Shown: piece by piece, positions 58,984 to 64,000 of the stretch
Numbering within the stretch: position 1 is the first letter of the stretch
How the letters are laid out: each line of letters opens with the position of its first letter
NCBI RefSeq assembly: GCF_023699475.1
Contig: NZ_JALXFV010000002.1
Coordinates: forward strand, 62,001 to 126,000
From: Halomarina rubra
GTDB taxonomy: Archaea; Halobacteriota; Halobacteria; Halobacteriales; Haloarculaceae
Direction of reading: 5' to 3'
DNA length: 64,000 nt
Program-made: the position numbers and the translations under genes
Notes under the pieces: generated by a model
The model's input: only the letters and a program-made list of their open reading frames with translations
Told to the model about the DNA's origin: nothing
The model's database searches: none

Positions 58984-61443
58984 TCACTCCTCGTCCGCGT
59001 CGTCGAGCGCGTGGGCGGTCCGGACCGCGACGACGTTCTCGGGGACGTCGTGGACGCGGACCACGTCCGCTCCGCGGTCGGCGGCCAGTGCCGAGGCGGC
59101 GATGGTGCCCGCGGAGGCGTCGCCGGCGTCCTCGCCGACCAGCGAGAACATCGACTTGTGGGAGTGGCCGATGAGGACGGGACAGCCGAGCGCGTGGAAC
59201 TCGTCGAGTCGGCTCAGCAGTTCGAAGTTCTCGCGTTTGGACTTCCCGAACCCGAGCCCCGGGTCGACGATGATACGCGAGCGGTCCAGCCCCGACTTCT
59301 CGGCGAGGAGGACGCGCTCTCTGAGCTGTTCGACGACGTCCTCCACGACGTCGTCGTACTCCACGTCCGTGTCCGGGTCGACCGGCGCGTCGATGGAGTG
59401 CATCACGACCGTCGGGGGCTGGTACTCCGCGAGGACCTCGCGCATTCCGGGGTCGTCGAGGCCCGTCACGTCGTTGATGATGTCCGCACCCGCCTCCAGG
59501 GCCGCGCGGGCGACCGGGGCCTTCCGCGTGTCGACGGAGACGAGCGCGTCGAGGTCCGCGACGGCCTCGACGAGCGGGACGACGCGTTCTATCTCCTCCT
59601 CGACCGAGACGGGGTCCGCACCGGGACGGGTCGACTCGCCACCCACGTCGAGGATGTCGACGCCCGCCTCGACCATCGCCTCGGCGCGCTCGCGGGCCTC
59701 CGCCAGCGCGTTGTACTCCCCGCCGTCGTGGAACGAGTCGGGCGTGACGTTGATGATACCCATGACCGCCGTTCTGGCCTCCCAGGGGTACTCGGGGGGG
59801 TCGGTCTCGACGTCGAGCGTCTCCCGGAGTCGGTCGGCGACCTGCTGGAGGCCGAACGGCTGGTCGTCGAGTTTCGCGAGCAGGCGCTTGAACTGCGAGA
59901 GCGTCCCCATCAACACCACGTCGAGCGGTTCGTGGTCCTGCGTCGACAGCCCCGAGGTGGCACACTCACCACCGAGTGACAGCATCTCCTCTTTGAGGTA
60001 CTGGGCCTGTCGCGGCCGAACGCGGGTCTTGACGACGCGGTGGACGCCCTTCCCGCGCATCCGCCAGACGCCGCCTTCGGTGACGTCGGCCGATTCGAGG
60101 ACGGCGCGGGCCTCCTTCAGGTCCGTGACGCGTTTGGGTATCTCGGGAGCGACCCACGACTCGCGGGCCTCCGCGACGACGTACAGCGAACCCGTCAGCA
60201 GGACGGCGTCGCCGGGGGCGGCCGCTTCGCGCGCTCGGGCCAGCGCGTCCGGGACGTTCCCACCGACGTGGACCTCGTCCGCGCGGTCCTCGGCCCGGAA
60301 GACGCGAGCGAGCGCCTCGGGCGACTCGGCGCGGTCGGTGTCCGCCCGGCAGGTGTAGACGTGGTCGGCGCGGGGGAGCGCCGCGACCATCTCCGCGTGG
60401 TCCTTGTCGCTCATCGCGCCGAACACGAGGTGCAGGTCGTCGTAGTCGAACTCCGCGAGCGTCTCGGCGACCGTCACACAGCTTCCCGGGTTGTGCGCCC
60501 CGTCGAGCACCGTCAGCGGGTCGCGCTCCATCACTTCGAAACGGCCGGGCCAGTGGGCGCTGGCGAGACCGCGAGCGAGCGTCGGTTCGTCGAGGGGGAC
60601 GTCCAGCGCGTCGGCGACCTGCCGGGCGAGGACGGCGGCGACGCCCGCGTTCGACGTCTGGTGGGCACCGAGTTGTGAGAGGCGAGTCTCGACCGACCAG
60701 TCCGGGCCGTCGAGCGCGATTCGCCCGGACAGCCCTTCTCGACCCTCGTAGCGGGCGCGGACGTCGGGCGGTTCGGCCCGGTCGGTGTCGTCGTCCGCAC
60801 CGACCGTGACGACCGACTCGACCTCGTCGCGGACGGCCGCCAGCGCCTCGCCGGTCGTCGCGGTGACGAGTGGTGACCGCCCGGCGACCTGGGCCTTGTC
60901 GCGTGCGATCTCCGCCTCGGTGTCGCCCAGCAGGTCCGTGTGTTCGAGCGTGACCGTCGTGACCGCGCTCGCCAGCGGGTCGACGACGCTGGTCGCGTCG
61001 TAGCGCCCGCCGATGCCGACTTCGAGGACGGCGACGTCCACCTCCGCTCGCGCGAACGCCCACAGCGCGAGCACCGTCGTCGACTCGAAGAACGTCGGAC
61101 AGTCGCCCGCGGCCGCAGCGTCGAGCGTGTGCTCGCGGGTCGCCTCGACGAACTCACGGACCGCGCGTTTGGTCACCTTCCGGCCGTCGATGCGGACGCG
61201 CTCGCGGAGGTCGGAGAGGTGTGGCGAGGTGAACAGCCCCACGTCCAGGCCGGCCTCGCGGAGGGTGCGTTCGACCATCCGTGCGGTCGAACCCTTCCCG
61301 TTCGAGCCGGCGACCTGGACGCAGACGAGGTCGTCCTGGGGGTCGCCGAGAGACTCGCAGAGCGCCCGTGTCGCGTCGAGGCCCTTGCGCGACGGGTACC
61401 GGCGCAGGTCGAAGAGGAAGTTCGCGGCCTCGTGGTACTCCAT
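58984..61443 (-). CDS. folCP: Fused folylpolyglutamate synthase and dihydropteroate synthase
   Basis: 819 residues. N-terminal FolC ligase (about 1-430): VCVQVAGSNGKGSTARMVER (P-loop), GLFTSPHLSDLRERVRIDG, TTVTLEHTDLLGDTEAEIA and VMERDPLTVLDGAHNPGSC. Then a middle segment (about 435-555) with TRVRPRQAQYLKEEMLSLGG and VLMGTLSQFKRLLAKLDDQP, whose family I do not recognise. C-terminal FolP (from Met561): GIINVTPDSFHDGGEY, LDVGGESTRPGADPVS, INDVTGL, DPGLGFGKSK and HSHKSMFSL. It joins p-aminobenzoate to the pterin and adds the first glutamate in one polypeptide. Confidence 0.93.
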   Translation of the reverse strand: MEYHEAANFLFDLRRYPSRKGLDATRALCESLGDPQDDLVCVQVAGSNGKGSTARMVERTLREAGLDVGLFTSPHLSDLRERVRIDGRKVTKRAVREFVEATREHTLDAAAAGDCPTFFESTTVLALWAFARAEVDVAVLEVGIGGRYDATSVVDPLASAVTTVTLEHTDLLGDTEAEIARDKAQVAGRSPLVTATTGEALAAVRDEVESVVTVGADDDTDRAEPPDVRARYEGREGLSGRIALDGPDWSVETRLSQLGAHQTSNAGVAAVLARQVADALDVPLDEPTLARGLASAHWPGRFEVMERDPLTVLDGAHNPGSCVTVAETLAEFDYDDLHLVFGAMSDKDHAEMVAALPRADHVYTCRADTDRAESPEALARVFRAEDRADEVHVGGNVPDALARAREAAAPGDAVLLTGSLYVVAEARESWVAPEIPKRVTDLKEARAVLESADVTEGGVWRMRGKGVHRVVKTRVRPRQAQYLKEEMLSLGGECATSGLSTQDHEPLDVVLMGTLSQFKRLLAKLDDQPFGLQQVADRLRETLDVETDPPEYPWEARTAVMGIINVTPDSFHDGGEYNALAEARERAEAMVEAGVDILDVGGESTRPGADPVSVEEEIERVVPLVEAVADLDALVSVDTRKAPVARAALEAGADIINDVTGLDDPGMREVLAEYQPPTVVMHSIDAPVDPDTDVEYDDVVEDVVEQLRERVLLAEKSGLDRSRIIVDPGLGFGKSKRENFELLSRLDEFHALGCPVLIGHSHKSMFSLVGEDAGDASAGTIAASALAADRGADVVRVHDVPENVVAVRTAHALDDADEE

Positions 61444-61465
61444 GCCAACGGGTGTGCGCCGTCTC

Positions 61466-61473
61466 GGTTTTAG
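61466..61473 (-). promoter_or_regulatory. TATA box of folCP
   Basis: CTAAAACC on the minus strand, 23-30 bases before the ATG at 61443. Confidence 0.55.
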
Positions 61474-61546
61474 CCTATCGAAGTCCACGATTCCGACCCG
61501 CGACGCGCACCCGAAAGTATTCACCCGGACAGTCTGCGGTGTTGAT

Positions 61547-62338
61547 ATGAAGCGTCGTCGCCTGCTCACGCTCCTCGGCGCGGCTGCCCTCCCCGTGGCC
61601 GGCTGTCTCGACACGACCGAGTCACCCGGCACACCGTCCAGCGACACGACCGCTCCGTCGTCGGAGACGGCTACGGAGTCGCCGTCGTTCGCCGTCGAGA
61701 ACGTCGGAACGCGGCGGCAGGCGCTCACGTCGGGCGTCCACCTCGACGTCGCCGCCCACGCCGGCACCCAGTTCGTCGGGTTCGACGTGACGGAGACGGG
61801 GACCCCGACGCACCGGACCCGTCTCGGCTCGCAGTTCGCCGTCGACCTCGACGGGACTCGATACCCAGACGGGTACGACACCGTCACGAACACGCTCGGC
61901 GTCGTCCCGCGCGTCGGTGTGCCGGTCCCGGACGACGTCGCTCCCGACGAGGGGGCCATCCTCCAGGTCGACGGCGACGCCGTCGTCGACCGGTGGGCGC
62001 TCTCCGAGGAGACGCTGACCGCCCTGGCGAGTCCCGCCGCGTTCGTCGTCGAGTCGGTCGAAGTCCCCGAGACGGCCGAACCGGCGTCGTTCGAGGCGTC
62101 GGTCACGGTCCGCAATGAGGGGTCGGGAGACGGGGTCTTCCTCGCGGAGTTCGGTGCGGCCGTCGTCTCTGACGTGGCCGAAGTCGAGTTCGCGGTTCCG
62201 GCGGGCGAGTCGGTCACTCACACGGAGACGATACCGACGGAGGGCGTCGAATCGGTCGATGGCGACGTACTCCCAGTCGTGTACGACGACGGGTACTCAC
62301 GCCGTCGACGGGAGGTCACCGTCGAAGCCGGCGGGTAG
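61547..62338 (+). CDS. Secreted lipoprotein with CARDB-like domain
   Basis: 263 residues. N-terminus MKRRRLLTLLGAAALPVAGC gives a Tat-like signal and lipobox with lipidated Cys20. A Thr/Ser-rich linker follows to about residue 45. Domain 1 (45-165) has GTQFVGFDVTETGTPTHRTR; the C-terminal part FEASVTVRNEGSGDGVFLAE, then VPAGESVTHTETIPTEGV resembles a CARDB/Ig-like adhesion fold. No enzyme motif. Its last 42 bases overlap the 3' end of the convergent membrane protein gene. Confidence 0.82.
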   Translation: MKRRRLLTLLGAAALPVAGCLDTTESPGTPSSDTTAPSSETATESPSFAVENVGTRRQALTSGVHLDVAAHAGTQFVGFDVTETGTPTHRTRLGSQFAVDLDGTRYPDGYDTVTNTLGVVPRVGVPVPDDVAPDEGAILQVDGDAVVDRWALSEETLTALASPAAFVVESVEVPETAEPASFEASVTVRNEGSGDGVFLAEFGAAVVSDVAEVEFAVPAGESVTHTETIPTEGVESVDGDVLPVVYDDGYSRRRREVTVEAGG

Positions 62339-62866
62339 CGCGACCAGTCGCGGGAACGGCAGACAGCACAGCCCCAGGACGAGCGTGTCGGCGGCGAGCG
62401 CCAGCCACCACGTCGTCGCGACGACCCGCGGCCCGAGCGCGAACAGCACGCTGCACGCCAGCAGCGCGGGCCAGAGCCAGCGGTGCCGTCGCATCACGAC
62501 GCCCCACGCCGAGACGATGCGGGCGCTCGTCGCGGGCCACGTCCGAGGCGTCGCGAGGTCGTAGTGCAACGCCCGGTCGTCGGGGTACGAGCGCATCCGG
62601 GCGGCCGCGACGAACAGGTCGACGTGCGCGAACGCGAGGAGGCCGAACGTGGCGAGCGCCCACCCGAACCAGAACGGTATCGCCGGGCCGCCCCCGTTCG
62701 CTGCCCCGAGCGTGAGCACGCCGACGCCCGCCCCGACCAGCGCGGCGACCCGGTGCCAGCCGCGGTCGGCGGCGGCGACCGCCCGATGGCGGACCCGGGC
62801 GCTCCGAGTCGCCCAGAGCGTCGCGTACGGGAGGCCGACCGCACCGACGACGAGGGAGAGCAGCAT
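62297..62866 (-). CDS. Membrane protein of unknown function
   Basis: 189 residues with five to six hydrophobic segments: MLLSLVVGAVGLPYATLWAT, VAALVGAGVGVLTLGAANGG, FWFGWALATFGLLAFAHVDL, WPALLACSVLFALG and WWLALAADTLVLGLCCLPFP. The loop between segments 3 and 4 is polar and arginine-rich. Stop at 62297 lies inside the convergent lipoprotein gene (42-base overlap of the two 3' ends). Family not recognised. Confidence 0.68.
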   Translation of the reverse strand: MLLSLVVGAVGLPYATLWATRSARVRHRAVAAADRGWHRVAALVGAGVGVLTLGAANGGGPAIPFWFGWALATFGLLAFAHVDLFVAAARMRSYPDDRALHYDLATPRTWPATSARIVSAWGVVMRRHRWLWPALLACSVLFALGPRVVATTWWLALAADTLVLGLCCLPFPRLVALPAGFDGDLPSTA

Positions 62867-63004
62867 CTACGTGGCTCCTCGTCGGCCACCGACAAACGCC
62901 CTCCGGCGGAGCGGGTCGCGCCCCGTTCGACCGGTCCGTCACCGGGGTCGCCACGCAGTGGCAGGCACCAGTGACACTCCCCGTCGGCGAGTCGTCCGCG
63001 GTGG

Positions 63005-63349
63005 ATGACCGAATACACGCTGCACGTCCCCTCGATTCGTGGCACGACGAAGAACGCACCCGACATGCCGTACCAGGAAGACGACTTCGCGACCGACGAC
63101 CTCGCGGACATCGACGACTACTTCCTGCTGTCGACGTCCGACATCCCCCCGGAGGGGTTCGACGACCTCTACATCCCGGTCGCACACCTCGACCAGCGAC
63201 TCAGCCTGCCGCTCCTCCGCCGGGCGGTCGAGGAGCTGGACACGCTCGAAGACCTCGACGCCGAGACGAAGAAGGCGACCATCGACATGATTCACGACCT
63301 CGCCGAGTGCTTCCCCGACGAGGGGCTCGACGCCGGCTACGACGGCTAA
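63005..63349 (+). CDS. Acidic protein of unknown function
   Basis: 114 residues from ATG at 63005; a second ATG at 63065 would give 94. MTEYTLHVPSIRGTTKNAPD, then DFATDDLADIDDYFLLSTSD and YIPVAHLDQRLSLPLLRRAV, ending with helix ELDTLEDLDAETKKATIDMI and CFPDEGLDAGYDG. No motif known to me. Good codon use and high acidity fit a genuine haloarchaeal gene. It converges with purH. Confidence 0.65.
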   Translation: MTEYTLHVPSIRGTTKNAPDMPYQEDDFATDDLADIDDYFLLSTSDIPPEGFDDLYIPVAHLDQRLSLPLLRRAVEELDTLEDLDAETKKATIDMIHDLAECFPDEGLDAGYDG

Positions 63350-63454
63350 CCGAGGTCTCAGACGGTCGATGTTGGCGGTCGAGTCGGTCGTACTCGAACC
63401 CCCGTCCGACTCGTAGCACTCACCCGACGAACGTCTGGAACTGCGTCGCTTCGC

Positions 63455-64000
63455 TCAGTCGTGCCGGAAACTCCGCTGTCCGGTGAACGCCATCGCGATG
63501 CCGAGTTCGTCGCACGTCTCGATCACGTCGTCGTCGTTGACGCTCCCGCCGGGCTGGACGACGGCCTCGATACCGGCGTCGGCCGCCTCCTCGACGCCGT
63601 CGGGGAACGGGAAGAACGCGTCCGAGGCCATCACGGCACCGGCAGCGTCCTTCCCCTCGGCGTGCTCGTCGGCCTTCATCGCCGCGAGGCGGACCGCGTC
63701 GACCCGGGAGACCTGTCCCATCCCGACGCCGACCGTCTCGGTGCCGTCGGCGAACACGATGGCGTTGGACTTGACGTGCTTAGCGACCTGCCAGGCGAAC
63801 AGCATCGTCTCGACCTGCTCGTCGGTCGGTTCTTGCTCGGTGACGAACTCCAGGTCCGCGCGGGTGAGACGCTGCTCGTCGCGCTCCTGGACCAGTCGCC
63901 CGCCCGTGACGGGTTTCACCGTGTAGTGCTCCCCCGCTGCTTCGGGGGTGTCGAGTGAACCAACGTCCAGCACGCGCAGGTTCTCCTTCTCGCGGAGCAC
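63455..64000 (-). CDS. purH: AICAR formyltransferase domain of PurH (5' end outside window)
   Basis: The last 181 residues of the AICAR transformylase, which uses formyl-folate to make FAICAR in purine synthesis. Seen: LREKENLRVLDVG, KHVKSNAIVFADGTETVGVG, GQVSRVDAVRLAAMKADEHA, AVMASDAFFPFPDGVEEAAD, the C-terminal EAVVQPGGSVNDDDVIETCD and MAFTGQRSFRHD. Catalytic Lys and the PGGS loop are intact. Whether the IMP cyclohydrolase domain is fused upstream cannot be seen. Confidence 0.95.
   Translation of the reverse strand: MLREKENLRVLDVGSLDTPEAAGEHYTVKPVTGGRLVQERDEQRLTRADLEFVTEQEPTDEQVETMLFAWQVAKHVKSNAIVFADGTETVGVGMGQVSRVDAVRLAAMKADEHAEGKDAAGAVMASDAFFPFPDGVEEAADAGIEAVVQPGGSVNDDDVIETCDELGIAMAFTGQRSFRHD

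Noticed and set aside
58217-60358. 713-codon plus-strand ORF running into folCP
   Set aside because: Ser/Arg-rich shadow frame crossing from one real gene into the antisense of another.

Overview
This is a gene-dense (about 90% coding), GC-rich stretch of a haloarchaeal (class Halobacteria) chromosome. The evidence is internal. The proteins are strongly acidic. Many genes lie about 23-32 bases downstream of TATA-like boxes with no room for a leader. The gene set is archaeal: Spt5, SecE, FtsZ, glycerol-1-phosphate dehydrogenase, 3-dehydroquinate synthase II, aldolase-type aroA', DtdA, Bat-like HTH-10 regulators, a HalOD1 domain protein and a fused FolC-FolP. I see no rRNA, tRNA, CRISPR array, integrase or transposase, so this looks like core chromosome rather than an island.

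Layout. 1-8.5 kb: endonuclease III (5' end missing), a glyoxalase-fold protein, a DsbA-DsbB pair, DHQ synthase II, a HAD hydrolase, an acyl-CoA dehydrogenase, small unknowns, and an FAD oxidoreductase fused to a Rieske domain. 8.8-13.8 kb: a Na+/H+ antiporter, an SDR enzyme, an aRF1-like GGQ protein and two tandem HTH-10 regulators. 13.8-17.6 kb: trpC-trpB-trpA followed by aroA', all on the minus strand. 17.7-24.6 kb: a lipase-like hydrolase, an MGMT-like protein without its cysteine, an AN1-rhomboid fusion, endonuclease V, an SDR enzyme, glycerate 2-kinase and a Get3/ArsA ATPase. 25-30 kb: an ABC exporter, HTH-10 plus HalOD1, PncC/CinA, a membrane protein and a PHP protein. 30.1-35.2 kb: spt5-secE-small membrane protein-ftsZ-dtdA and a cation exchanger. 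35.3-41.3 kb: aroE, an acidic HhH protein, pabB-pabA-pabC-like genes and a saccharopine-dehydrogenase-like protein. 41.4-48.1 kb: a Rieske protein, a SOUL protein, an NDP-sugar synthase, two tandem epimerases, a MaoC protein and egsA. 48.2-57.3 kb: GNAT, a degenerate NUDIX protein, a GT-C glycosyltransferase, an S9 peptidase, a GT4 glycosyltransferase, HTH-10 and a MacB-type ABC pair. 57.4-64 kb: small proteins, a winged-helix regulator, folC-folP, a lipoprotein and the 3' end of purH.

How the genes fit together. Aromatic and folate metabolism dominate. aroA', aroB' and aroE feed chorismate; trpCBA makes tryptophan; the pabBAC-like cluster and FolCP make folate; PurH uses folate for purines. 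A second theme is cell-surface and lipid synthesis (EgsA, GT-C, GT4, NDP-sugar synthase, epimerases). A third is core information processing and division (Spt5, SecE, FtsZ).

The most unusual signals are small. Three 9-13 bp palindromes of the form CACGNCGTG stand in a row just upstream of a TATA box (58564-58611). Several perfect inverted repeats sit at or next to start sites. An aRF1-like protein keeps GGQ but lacks NIKS. An MGMT-like protein has Asp in place of the catalytic Cys. The Get3-type ATPase carries a Gly/Met-rich insert, and two paralogue pairs show patchy near-identity. I found no clear new multi-gene defence or mobile system.
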